Assembly (NCBI RefSeq): GCF_030272615.1
Contig: NC_081406.1
Span: 243,219,218-243,283,217 of the forward strand
Direction: 5' to 3'
Length of the DNA: 64,000 bases
Source: Cryptomeria japonica
Taxonomy: Eukaryota > Streptophyta > Pinopsida > Cupressales > Cupressaceae
Shown: positions 54,948 through 64,000 of the stretch, piece by piece
Position numbering within the stretch: the stretch's first letter is position 1
How the letters are laid out: each line of letters begins with the position of its first letter
The notes under the pieces: model-generated
What the model saw: the letters and a program-made list of their open reading frames with translations, nothing else
The model's database searches: none
What the model was told of the DNA's origin: nothing
Program-made: the position numbers and the translations under genes

Positions 54948-56446
54948 TCTAGTGTCCAAAATCCAAACACTAGTGCCCTCGTTGGGAATTAGCGCTCTTT
55001 AAAACAAATGCCAAAATTCAAGATGGTGACTAATATCCCTCTAGCAAGTTATTGAGTTCTATTTCCGTAGCTTTTGTATTTTTGTATTATCTAATTTATG
55101 AAAAAATACAAGAAGTTTATTTAAAACAAGTACTTCTTTTCATGCACTACTTTCCTTCATGCACTTTACTAGAAAATAAACTTCTTGTATCTAAGAAGGA
55201 CAATAGTTGTTTTTCTTTAGATTTAGCACCTATTTTAAGTGGATCAATAGGTTAATAGAAATGAGAACCATGAACTTTGATTGTCATATAAATTCAAATC
55301 ACGCCATCAAACCTAATGTGAGAACTTTATGTAATCTTGACCTTGCTGACACAAATATGTTTGTAAGCACTTGGATAAATTATATCTAGAGGAATCAAAT
55401 CAATACACATTATAACAGGATTAATCATCATATGTTGTTTAGATTTTCAAAATCATTTATGAATACAAGTGGTTTTGAAAACAATCAAACTAAGATTATA
55501 AACAAAATAGAGTCGTGTTAGACGTGAGTTAAAATTCACTATCATATCTACTTAATAAATAAAATGGAATGATTTTAAAATATGCTATTATAAAATGATT
55601 TTAATTATTTCCAGTTTGAATTATTTCATATAATGCTTTGAGAATACAAATGTACATACGATGGTTACTTAACTTCTAAAGTTAAATACATTGTACTAAT
55701 AGTTGTATCTAGATAATGTCCAAGTAGTCATTTAAGATGGGATCCTATTGTATTCCCTTCCATTGTATAAGTAAAGCCATTGCCATAGGTGTTCCAATTC
55801 TAAATTACATTTTCCCACATGGACGTTTATCTCTTCCTTCAAAGTTCAAATCCCATTAAGGATTAAAGTATGATGCCTCATTTGTAGCACAGTTAAATGC
55901 CTCTTGCAAGGAGTACGTGGTAGTCCCATATTGCTATAAGCCACATAGACCAGTTAAGTGCCTTCCACAAGGAGTATGAGGTAGTTGCATATTGTTGTAA
56001 GCCATATAGCCTTGCATATAGACTGCATGGTATTGTAGGATATAAAAGATTTTTTCTTTCTTTTAGAAATCTTTGTCCAACTCCGAGCGGCTAATGATGG
56101 CAAAAAAAAGAAAGAAAGAAAAAAAAGAAAAAGAAGGAAAATAAAGAAGAAAGAAAATGTTTCAAACATTTCCCCACCCAACATTCATCTCTTAATAAAC
56201 CATAGCCCAACTTCCCAATGGTTAATGATAGAAAAAATGTTTAAAAGGGAAAAACCTAAATGCAAAAAATTAACATTCAAAAATGTGCACATGCATCACC
56301 TGCACACACAACTCTACGGTTCTCGAATGCAAGTGCAATCTCAATTGTCACATTTCATTTACTTCATTAAATCTAAAACAAAATTATTGCTTATTATTAT
56401 TAAATTTAAAAATTAGATTGTTAAGTTTATGAATACAAATTTAGTA
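54948..56446. other. Spacer between element B and copia-3
   Basis: I see no gene. An A/G-rich stretch at about 56,100-56,160 ('aaaaaaaagaaagaaagaaa...') is simple sequence. The frames 55052-55255, 55954-56184 and 56225-56416 lack motifs. ATTTC at 56,447-56,451 is the left target duplication of copia-3. Confidence 0.5.
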
Positions 56447-56451
56447 ATTTC

Positions 56452-57180
56452 TGTTAAATTTTAGTGATCAGATTAGATAGACAAGAATTCACACAATTGC
56501 ATAGAGATTACCCTGGGAAAGCCTTCCTCTTGAAGGTGAAAAACCCAACAAAGAAGTTCCTTATTATTTTATTGATATCAAAGATGTCTTTACAATGAAT
56601 TTGCTTCACTCCTTGAAGCTAACATCAACTCAGTTCAATCTACAACCTGTAAGGAATAAGTTCGATCTGCTATGAGTGCATTCCACTCAATGTCTATGAT
56701 GCCACTGTTGTGTGACTATGAGATCTGTAGAAGATATATATATCATGACACAAGAAGGAACATGATCTGTATGTTGTATGTAAGATTCAAACTATTGAAG
56801 CTAATAGATTATTCGCTGAACAAGGAACACGATCTGCTTGAATGAGTTGAATCAATGCCTTTGAGAGAGAAATGCAACCCATAAATATACCGAACATAGG
56901 TTCCTTCAATCAACACGACTCCTCAAGAAAGTCGGCTTTTCTTTAGCAACATACCTCTTCACAAGTAGCGATTATATACTAATCAACACATTTATTTGTT
57001 AAGTATTAGTTACATCATAATGAACACGTTTTGTTCAAAGGTGGCGAGATATATGTGATATACACAATCAGTATATTAACAAATCGATACAACTAAATTG
57101 TCTAAGGCCAATAGGCCACTTAGACAATTTAGTTGTCTATGTTGGCCATGAAGGATACGACCGACGCTATTACATCAACA
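56452..57180 (-). repeat. 3' LTR of copia-3 (729 bp)
   Basis: On the plus strand it starts TGTTAAATTTTAGTG and ends ACATCAACA, matching 61,810-62,547. It contains a long inverted repeat at 57,090-57,135. Confidence 0.95.
57090..57135. promoter_or_regulatory. Inverted repeat near the start of the 3' LTR (U3) of copia-3
   Basis: Left arm CAACTAAATTGTCTAAGGCC, right arm GGCCACTTAGACAATTTAGTTG, with a 3-4 base loop. It lies about 45 bp inside the LTR start. The same structure occurs at 62,457-62,502 in the other LTR. A role in transcription control or RNA folding is conjecture. Confidence 0.7.
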
Positions 57181-57193
57181 CTCCCTCTTAGCT
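57181..57193 (-). other. Polypurine tract of copia-3
   Basis: The minus strand reads AGCTAAGAGGGAG, directly before the TGTTGATG start of the 3' LTR. Confidence 0.7.
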
Positions 57194-57640
57194 AGGGAGG
57201 AATCCTTCTCAATTATTGAGTCACATAGTGACATCCACCATGGCCACTCCCAGAGGGTGGGTCCATCATAGCTACTCCCATGAATGAAAACAAATAAACA
57301 CAATTGAAATGTGATGTTGTCATCTCAACATGATGTTCACCGTAACTACTCCCAGAGGGTGAATAAACACAAGTGCTAAATCATGGAATTTCTCCCATGA
57401 CATCCACCATGGCTACTCCCAGAGGGTGGATCCACCATATCTACTCATAGAGGGTGGAACAAGGGCTTTCACCTCAAACTTCTCTCTCACAGAGAATAAT
57501 GCATTAACAAGGGATTGCACCTCAAATTTCTCTCATAGAGAAGAATGCATTAACAAGAGCTTGCACCTCAAACTTCTATCACAGAGAAGAATGCATTAAA
57601 TACATCTCAATAAATCACTGATGCTGAGACTCCCTCTCAG
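57194..57640 (-). other. Copia-3 3' trailer
   Basis: Non-coding stretch between the end of RNase H and the purine tract. It holds loosely repeated units: 'ccaccatggctactcccagagggtgg' variants near 57,235-57,450, and 'aagaatgcattaacaag' with 'ctcaaacttctctc' variants near 57,470-57,600. Confidence 0.6.
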
Positions 57641-57649
57641 CAAGGGCTT

Positions 57650-58800
57650 TAATCTCTACAACTCCATGCTTGTCTCGAAAAATGCACAAAATTCACTTTG
57701 GCAAGGGGCTTGGTGAGAATGTCAGTCGTCTGCTCCTCAGTACAAATGTATTTCAACTGAACAACATTCCTCTGTACCATATCTTTGATGTAGTTCAACT
57801 AAACAACATTCCTCTGTACCATATCTCTGATGTAGTGGTATTGGATATCAACATGCTTTGTTCTGTCATGGAACATAGGATTGATCGAAAGCTTCACACA
57901 ACTTTGGTTATCACAATGAATGGTAATAGGCTCCAACGATTGTCCAAACAATTTTGCAAGGTGCTTCCAAAGCCACACTACTTCACGAGTTGCCAGACAT
58001 GCTGCAATGTATTCTGCTTTTGCGATGCTCAATGCCATTGAAGACTACTTCCTGCTACACCAAGAAATCATAGCACATCCCAAACTAAAGCAACAACTAG
58101 AGGTGCTCTTCCGATCAGTAACACTCCCTGCCCAATCAAAATCAGAATAGCCTTCAAGAATCAGGTCCACACTGGAAGAACATTTCAAGTCATATCCAAC
58201 TATGCCATGCAAGTATCTCAAGATATGCTTGGTTGCAACTAGATGTATCTGTCTCAATTCACACATGAACTGACTAAGTGCACTCACTGCATAGAAAATA
58301 TCTGGTCTAGTGTTAACTAGATACATCAAGGATCCAATCAATTGCCTGAACATAGTATAATGCACAAGATCTAAACTGGTTGCAGCTTCCTTCAATTTCT
58401 TCAAGTTTGTTTCCATCGGTGTGGACATAGATTTGCAATCTAACATTCCAAATCTCTTCAAGATGTCAATGGTGTATTTTCCTTGACTTAGGATAATCTC
58501 ATTGGGCCTCTGCCATACTTCCAAACCCAGAAAGAAGTGCATGAGTCCTAAGTCCTTCATCTCAAATTCTAAAGTCAACTCCTTCTTGCATCCATGGATG
58601 AGGTGATCTTCCTCGGTAACAAATAGGTCATCAACATATAGTACCAAGATCAACATTTCACCATTGAATACCTTGAAGTAAAGATTCGGGTTAGCATCAT
58701 TCTTGCAGAAACCCAAACCCACTAAGTATTTGTCAATTCTTTCATACCAAGCACAAGGCACCTGCTTAAGACCATTTAGGATTTCTTCAGTTTGCATACA
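57650..58800 (-). pseudogene. Copia-3 reverse transcriptase C-terminal half and RNase H
   Basis: Frame 58045-58797: LKQVPCAWYERIDKYLVGLGF, then the catalytic YVDDLFV, EMKDLGLMHFFLGLEV, GKYTIDILKRFGMLDC, LIGSLMYLVNTRPDIFYAV, RYLHGIVGYDLKCSS, GYSDFDWAGSVTDRKST (RNase H first acidic site). A TAG near 58,042 (CAG expected) separates 57799-58038, with SIAKAEYIAA, IHCDNQSCVKLS and RTKHVDIQYHYIRD. A further TAG at 57,796-57,798 (CAG expected) precedes an in-frame 45-bp tandem copy of the MVQRNVVQL segment (57,755-57,844), then DILTKPLAK. RT and RNase H active residues are present. Confidence 0.92.
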
Positions 58801-59600
58801 TGAAACTCTTTCCCATGAATCACAAACCCCTCAGGTTGCTCGATGTAGACCTCTTCCTCAATCACACCATTGAGAAAAGTTGTCTTCACATCCATTTCAT
58901 GTAATTTCCATCCCTTAGTTGTTGCAATGACAATGATGGTCCTGATGGAAGTATAGTGAACAACAGGAGAAAATTTTTCTTCATAGTCTATTCCCTCTTT
59001 CTGAGAGAAACCACGAGCCACAAATCTAGCCTTATACTTCTCAATGCTTCCATCAACTACATGCTTAATCTTGTATAACCACTTGGAAGATACAACAGAC
59101 TTCCCTTCAAGTCTAGGAACAATGTCCCACACATCATTCTTGATAATGGATTGATACTCTTCATCCATTGCATCTTTCCATACTTGTTGTTTTGAGGCTT
59201 CCTTAACACTGGAAGGTTTTGTCTCAATAATATTACACATCAATGCAACATAGCTAGAGAATCTTTGTGGTCTTTTACTTTCTCTAAATGTGCCTCTAGG
59301 AGCTGCAAACTTTTCTGCCTCCTACATAGTGTCTCTTGCCCAAAGAGGTTTCTTTCGAGTCACAACAATATCTCTAGGCCCATCAGTAGGATCCAAAGGT
59401 TCAATTGGATCATCATCTGCTATAGGTTCAGTGGACTCCCTCTGAATCTTAGGAGCATGATCAACATCCATGTCTTGAGGAGTTTCATGATTTTCTTCAT
59501 CTATATCCATGCAAGGCCCCTTTGAATTTCTGAAAGCAACATCTTCCTCAAATGTGACATCTCTGCTCACCTCTACATGCTTCTGACCAGGAATGTAAAT
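58776..59600 (-). pseudogene. Copia-3 integrase C-terminus, linker and reverse transcriptase N-terminal half
   Basis: Frame 59322-59570 is an acidic linker (MDIDEENHETPQDMDVDHAP). A TAG near 59,321 (CAG expected) follows, then the RT start: WKDAMDEEYQSIIKNDVWDIVPR, SSKWLYKIKHVVDGSIEKYKARFVARGFSQKEG, FSPVVHYTSIRTI and [25 protein letters not shown] one-base deletion near 58,790 breaks the frame inside the segment that should read LYGLKQ, after which the RT continues in 58045-58797. Confidence 0.9.
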
Positions 59601-60102
59601 TCAGTAGGCTTTGGAGGTTTCACTGTAGCCCACAAATATTCCTCTCTTGCCATAAGGTTCCAATTTGGTCCTCTTGTCCTTGGGAATATGAACATACACA
59701 GGACAACAAAAGATTCTCAAGTGACTGATATCAGGCTTAATCCCTGAAAAGGCTTCTTCTAGAGTCATATCCTGTAATATCCGATAAGGACATTTGTTCT
59801 GAACATAAACTGTTGTTCTAGAAGCTTCTGCCCATAGAAAAGTTTGAAGGTCTTGATCATGAATCATAGCTTTTGCCGCTTCAACAATGGATCTGTTCTT
59901 TCTTTCTACAACCCCATTTTGTTGAGGGTTGTAAGGGACACAAAACTCCCTCTTGATCCCTACCTCAATATAGAAATCATGAAAGCTACCAGAGGTGTAT
60001 TCACCTCCATTATCAGACCTTAAAACTTTAATTCTTTTCCTAGATAAGTTTTCTACTTGAGCCTTAAAACTCTTTAAATCTACCTAGGACTTCATCAGAC
60101 TC
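59601..60102 (-). pseudogene. Copia-3 integrase core, second part
   Basis: In a frame shifted from the upstream ORF: VLRSDNGGEYTSGSF, PYNPQQNGVVERKNRSIVE and IHDQDLQTFLWAEA. The D and E of the integrase catalytic triad are visible. The frame ends at a TGA near 59,599 where CGA (Arg) would read into the IPGQKHVE segment. A TAG near 60,084 also fits CAG. Confidence 0.88.
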
Positions 60103-61146
60103 TTAAGACCTTGAGAAATAAATCCAAGTCTTCCTAGAGTAGTCATCTATGAAAGTTACATAATACAAAAATGCACTTAGGAATGGAATTGACACTGGAG
60201 CACATAAATCTGAATGTACAAGATCTAGAATTTCTTTAGACCTACTTTCACTGCTATGAAAAAGACACTTACTATTTTTACCCATAGCACAACCTCTACA
60301 AGTACCATCATGTACACGATTAAGTTTAGGAATACCTTTCACCATCTTTTCTAGTGATGGAAGAGCGTTGAAATGAAGATGCCCAAGTTTTCTATGCCAA
60401 AGTTCACTGGAACTGGAAGAATCATGAAGAAGAGCTTGGACTGGAAGAGTGGAGAGCTTATACAAACTCTCATGTCGATTCCTGATCACACGAGAAATCT
60501 TGATGCTGGAGTTCTTTGGCCATGCAAGAACTCTTCCTTCAGAAAATGCAATTTGATAGCCCTTATCCTCCAAGGCTAAAATAGACACAAGGTTTCTCTT
60601 GATTCCCGGTACAAACAAAACATCACTTAGATGAAGAGAGACTCCAGATTCTAGATTGAGTGATGTAGCACCAAACCTTCTTACTGCATAGCATGCATCA
60701 TCTTCGATAATCACTTGGAGACTAGACTCCTTCTCCACCAAATCTGAAAGATGTTCCTGATAGCCGGTGATGTGTCTAGAGGCTCCACTATCAATCAACC
60801 AAGTATCACTATCTGTAGGAACATTGCTAGATAATGTTGATATGAATAGAAATCCATTACAGTTATCTTTTGCCTCCTCTTGAGATGAGACTTCGTTGAT
60901 GTTAGCTGACTGTTGCTTAGGCCTTGTCAAACAATCCCTTGCATAGTGACCAAACTTGTCACATCTAAAACACTGAATGCGAGAGAGATGTTTCTTCTTC
61001 TTTGAATCCGGTGTGGAATCTGATCTCTGATCCCTATTCCTTTTGAAATTGCCCTTCTTCCAATTCTTTCCTTTCTTGGTAGATTGGGTGGCAAGAACAT
61101 GAGTGTCTTCATTTTGAGAACCTTTGACAATACCCCTAGTTGTCAA
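60103..61146 (-). CDS. Copia-3 zinc knuckle, protease and start of integrase
   Basis: Open frame of 347 codons. Residues around 58-71 carry the knuckle CFRCDKFGHYARDC. The protease active site WLIDSGASRHITG is near residue 115. The pre-integrase zinc region has LWHRKLGHLHF and CRGCAMGK. Integrase starts with ILDLVHSDLCAPV and FIDDYSRKTW, giving the first catalytic aspartate (HSD). The frame ends at 60,103 with a frameshift into the rest of integrase. The ATG at 61,146 is internal; gag precedes it. Confidence 0.9.
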   Translation of the reverse strand: MTTRGIVKGSQNEDTHVLATQSTKKGKNWKKGNFKRNRDQRSDSTPDSKKKKHLSRIQCFRCDKFGHYARDCLTRPKQQSANINEVSSQEEAKDNCNGFLFISTLSSNVPTDSDTWLIDSGASRHITGYQEHLSDLVEKESSLQVIIEDDACYAVRRFGATSLNLESGVSLHLSDVLFVPGIKRNLVSILALEDKGYQIAFSEGRVLAWPKNSSIKISRVIRNRHESLYKLSTLPVQALLHDSSSSSELWHRKLGHLHFNALPSLEKMVKGIPKLNRVHDGTCRGCAMGKNSKCLFHSSESRSKEILDLVHSDLCAPVSIPFLSAFLYYVTFIDDYSRKTWIYFSRS

Positions 61147-61706
61147 TCTTAATTCTTCTTGAATGCAATACGCACAAAGTCGATCAAACTTAGGTAATTT
61201 GGATCTCCCACTTATACTCTGAATAAATGGCTCCTATGAATCAGAGAGACCATTTAATGCCAACATGACAAGGTCTTTATCAATCACTAGGTCTCCAATT
61301 GCGCTTAGTTAATCTCTCAATTCTAAAATCTTCATGAAGAATAACATAACTGAGTCTCCTTTTGCTATTTTCACTTGATGAAGTTGTTGCCTCAAGGTGA
61401 GAGTCCTACTTGCATTGTTAATCTTATATAGACCTTCCAAGGTCTTTAACATGTCTCTCGCAGTTGTCATCTTGGAAATGAGAGGAACTAAGTGCCCTCA
61501 TGAAGTCGATTAATATCTTCTTTGCCTTTATGGCATTCTTCTTGAATTGAAGCTTCTCCTCTTGATCTTCTGGCTTGGTTTAATCCTTTTCTTCCACAAA
61601 CTGAAGAAGATCATTTTCTTCAAGTGCAATATGCACTGTAAACTTCCATGAGGTGAAGTTAGATGCACCTTCAAGCCTATCCTCGACTTTAAGACTCTTC
61701 AACATT
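61147..61706 (-). pseudogene. Copia-3 gag, N-terminal part, decayed
   Basis: The minus strand from ATG 61,706 reads LKVEDRLEGASNFTSWKF and HIALEENDLLQFVEEKD, the normal start of a TNT1-like gag. A TAG (CAG expected) and several frameshifts follow. Shorter stretches (VKDLG; then frames with 'WSL' and 'SKLP') lead into the zinc-knuckle ORF at 61,146. Confidence 0.75.
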
Positions 61707-61797
61707 TTCGAGACTTGAAGTTTCTTGCTGAGAGTGAGAGAGGAGAGGAAAACTTCCTAGTTGCAGGGAAATCTGATCACGATCTTTCTTTTCCATG

Positions 61798-61809
61798 CCT
61801 CTGATACCA
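61798..61809 (-). other. Primer-binding site of copia-3
   Basis: The minus strand reads TGGTATCAGAGG, abutting the LTR end. It is complementary to initiator methionine tRNA except for the last base. Confidence 0.85.
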
Positions 61810-62547
61810 TGTTAAATTTTAGTGATCAGATTAGATAGACAAGAATTCACACAATTGCACAGAGATTACCCTGGGAAAACCTTCCTCTTGAAGGTGAAAA
61901 ACCCAGCAAAGAAGTTCCTTATTATTTTATTGATATCCAAGATGTCTTTAAAATGAATTTGCTTCACTCTTTGAAGCTAGCATCAACTCAGTTCAATCTA
62001 CAACCTGTAAGGAAAAAGTTCAATCTGCTATGAGTGCATTCCACTCGCTGTCTGTGATGCCACTGCTCCACTGCTGTGTGACTATGAGATCTGCAGAAGA
62101 TAGATATACCACGACACAAGAAGGAACATGATCTATATGTTGTATGTAAGATTCGAACTGCTGAAGGTAATAGATTATTCACTAACAAGGAACACGATCT
62201 GCTTGAATGAATTGAATCGATGCCTTTGAGAGAGAAATGCAACCCATACATATACCGAACATAGGTTCCTTCAATCAGCACGACTCCTCAAGAAAGTCGG
62301 CTTTTCTTTAGCAACATACCTCTTAACAAGTAAAAGATTATATACTAATCAACACTTTTATCTGTTCAAGTGTTAGTTACATCATAATGAACACGTCTTG
62401 TTCAAAGGTGGCAGGATATATGTGATATACACAATCGATATATTAGCAAATCAATACAACTAAATTGTCTAAGGCCGATAGGCCACTTAGGCAATTTAGT
62501 TGTCTATGTTGGCCATGAAGGATACGACCGACGCTATTACATTAACA
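61810..62547 (-). repeat. 5' LTR of copia-3 (738 bp)
   Basis: Plus strand TGTTAAATTTTAG...ATTAACA, with ATTTC directly beyond at 62,548-62,552. It matches the 3' LTR with scattered substitutions and small indels. Confidence 0.95.
62457..62502. promoter_or_regulatory. Inverted repeat near the start of the 5' LTR (U3) of copia-3
   Basis: Same structure as at 57,090-57,135, with two substitutions (one of them in the right arm). It would sit at the upstream edge of the LTR promoter region on the minus strand. Confidence 0.65.
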
Positions 62548-62552
62548 ATTTC

Positions 62553-63559
62553 AAAGTACCATTTTAATCTTAACAAGTGTATTTTTAGTTACAATATGAA
62601 CCACATTCTCTTTATGGGCGAAAATGTCAATTTAGTATATGTGAACTTAATTAGTTAATATCAATATTCTCATTTAAGTGGGAAATGCTATAACGTTAAA
62701 ATTTGAAAACTATAAAGATCAAAGGAACCTTGCATTTCACTGTATCTTATTATTTTCTTAACGTTCATTTTAGGTGCATTGTGAATGCAGCCAATGTTTG
62801 CCTATAGCAATATCCAGCTACAATGTTTGAGCAAACCAATTGTGTCCACCATCTTAAGCTGAAAATCCTCCTAATGCTGAAAAGGATGTCGGCCAAATTA
62901 CAGCAGATGCATAACAGTTTCTGCAATTCTGGCATGTAAATGAAATTGTAGAAAAGGTTACATTTGGACTGGCTAACATCTTGTGAAGGTATAAACAGAC
63001 TAACCAACTTCAGTCTTTTTGTACCAGTAATTATACAGTAGAATGACCAGAGACAGATCACTGGAAAGGGATGTTCTGAAATTGGGTACAATAACACATC
63101 AAGAAGGTTATGAGTAAATTACACCATGAAAGATAAGTCACCCAGGAATGTGGGTAAGTGTATTGGCACAGGGTTCCCCCAACCAGAACTTTCCTAGTGA
63201 CTAAACAGTACAACCAGTAACATAAGGCAAAAATGAGTAAATGCCCGATAAAACCTAAGAATAAGAATCAACAGAAGTGAGAAAAAACACACTGATGTCA
63301 CATATTTTGGCTTCTAAAGGATTCTAAGGTGAGAGTTGTTAAGAACTGAAATTTATTGTCCAAAAAGCCTTCTCCCTAACCCTTGTATCAGTTCTGCCTT
63401 GCACAAAAGTATCACTGTGAGCTGCTCATTCTTGTGTGGATAGACAATTCTGGATCTTAGAACAAATCTATTTTTTTGTAGACATACTTCCAGCTTAAAT
63501 CAAGCATGCAGCTTCTGCTCATCTATTCATGAATAAACTAGCCATTCCCTGCATATATT
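62553..63559 (-). other. 3' flank of the host exon, including probable 3' UTR
   Basis: About 1 kb with no repeat of the families above. The part next to the exon is probably 3' UTR: the minus strand has an AATAAA signal at 63,352-63,357, about 200 bases after the stop. The 110-codon frame 62765-63097 shows no motif and I do not call it a gene. Confidence 0.5.
63352..63357 (-). terminator. Candidate polyadenylation signal of the host gene
   Basis: AATAAA on the minus strand, about 200 nt downstream of the stop codon at 63,560. Plant signals are loose, so this is a suggestion only. Confidence 0.35.
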
Positions 63560-63905
63560 CTAACCTTTATTTCCCAAGAACTCCTTTGGAAATACTTGCT
63601 TATTGTTGAATGTCTGCAATTTTTGTGCTTCTGGATTTCCGTTCCATGGATAAAGGAGTACAGCTAAGATTGCTATAAAACCAAAACCTATAGCTCCAGC
63701 AAATGGATGCCCTGCGTATGCTCCTGTAAGCAAGCTAGGTGCATTCAAATTGAACTTAACAAAACCACCAGACTCGATGAAAAACATTGCAGCACTTAAG
63801 CCTGCATGCAAACCAATTGATGCAGAAAGGTTCCCATTACTTTTTGCCCTAGCTCCTGATAAAGCTACAGACAACATCCACAAACCAGGCATAACAGGCA
63901 GAGAC
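63560..63905 (-). CDS. Terminal exon of a probable CPBP-family (CAAX-type) intramembrane protease gene
   Basis: The minus-strand exon begins after a good acceptor (pyrimidine-rich then CTGCAG, ending at 63,906) with one base completing a split codon, then SLPVMPGLWMLS. It ends at TAG 63,560. The segment ASIGLHAGLSAAMFF holds the conserved 'IGLHAG' motif of CPBP/Abi membrane proteases. SGGFVKFN follows, a loop, HPFAGAIGFGF, and a final hydrophobic helix ending ILAVLLYP, an arrangement I associate with plastid CPBP proteins of plants. The glutamate motif (EE..R) would lie in upstream exons outside the window. Composition is unlike the surrounding repeats and there is no stop or shift. The ATG at 63,892 is internal to the exon. 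Family call is from recall of motifs. Confidence 0.65.
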
Positions 63906-64000
63906 CTGCAGGAAAACGAGAAATTTTATCAGAACAAAATACTTAAGAAGACAAGTGAATCTTCAATAACAACTCTATTAGCTAAAAGACTGCACATGGG
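63906..64000 (-). other. Intron upstream of the terminal exon (partial)
   Basis: The minus-strand side ends in a pyrimidine-rich tract and CTGCAG acceptor. The sequence is AT-rich and runs out of the window. Confidence 0.6.

Larger units (their letters stand above)
56452..62547 (-). mobile_element. Copia-3: complete minus-strand Ty1/copia retrotransposon
   Basis: 6,096 bp with LTRs of 729 and 738 bp, perfect ATTTC duplications (56,447-56,451 and 62,548-62,552), primer site TGGTATCAGAGG, and a purine tract. The minus-strand coding order is gag, zinc knuckle, protease, integrase, RT, RNase H. Most domains are intact apart from several stops and a few frameshifts. It resembles TNT1-type elements in its text (WLIDSGAS, YVDDLFV). 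It lies about 1 kb from the host exon at 63,560-63,905, on the same strand and 3' of it. Confidence 0.95.

Noticed and set aside
56100-56160. A/G-rich run as the purine tract of another element
   Set aside because: It is a simple 'gaaagaaa' type sequence without an adjacent LTR start.
62765-63097. 110-codon minus-strand frame downstream of the host exon
   Set aside because: No motif, no start context, and it lies after the probable polyadenylation signal. Likely chance.
1-64000. CRISPR array, tRNA, rRNA or integrated pararetrovirus
   Set aside because: No regularly spaced identical repeats, no cloverleaf or rRNA text, and no movement-protein or caulimovirus-type motif. All polymerase text belongs to gypsy, copia or LINE.

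Overview
This is a gene-poor, repeat-dense plant nuclear window. It holds Ty3/gypsy and Ty1/copia elements with plant-type primer sites, a LINE relic, a candidate hAT-type mini-transposon, and one piece of an ordinary plant gene at the right edge. Long intergenic space, large decayed elements and very long LTRs suggest a big genome, most likely a gymnosperm/conifer. That is inference; no taxon-specific gene is present.

Layout. 1-19,959 is old debris: an LTR-like repeat (755-1241), a decayed minus-strand reading frame (about 5.6-8.7 kb), a solo LTR with a perfect 5-bp target duplication (9,561-10,906), LINE RNase H debris followed by a decayed ORF and an A-rich end (12.0-14.3 kb), a second copy of the LTR-like repeat (15,450-15,915), and a LINE ORF2 relic (15.9-17.9 kb). 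19,965-47,697 is one minus-strand Ty3/gypsy (Tat/Ogre-like) element with matching ACAAG duplications. It carries three later insertions: an 865-bp hAT-like mini-transposon (22,326-23,190), a non-autonomous LTR element called here element A (31,003-36,897, minus), and a complete Ty1/copia element called copia-1 (38,681-46,218, plus, TACAA duplications). 47,918-54,942 is a second non-autonomous LTR element, element B (plus). 56,452-62,547 is a complete minus-strand Ty1/copia element, copia-3 (ATTTC duplications). The minus-strand terminal exon of a probable CPBP/CAAX-type membrane protease gene lies at 63,560-63,905.

How the parts relate. Elements A and B lack reverse transcriptase, integrase and protease, but they share cis signals with copia-1: LTRs beginning TGTTGGCA, a GATTCACCCCCC tract near the LTR end, a purine tract of the AAAGGGGGAGAT type, and a 16-nt inverted repeat whose arms flank the purine-tract/LTR junction. 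Element A also keeps a TGGTATCAGAG-type primer site. This suggests that copia-1-like elements supply enzymes in trans. In place of pol, A carries a long open frame of unknown function, and B carries a more broken one.

Most in-frame stops in these elements can be explained as C-to-T changes in glutamine, arginine or tryptophan codons, chiefly CAG to TAG. This is the expected trace of cytosine methylation and deamination in silenced plant transposons. No tRNA, rRNA, CRISPR or intact host gene was seen.
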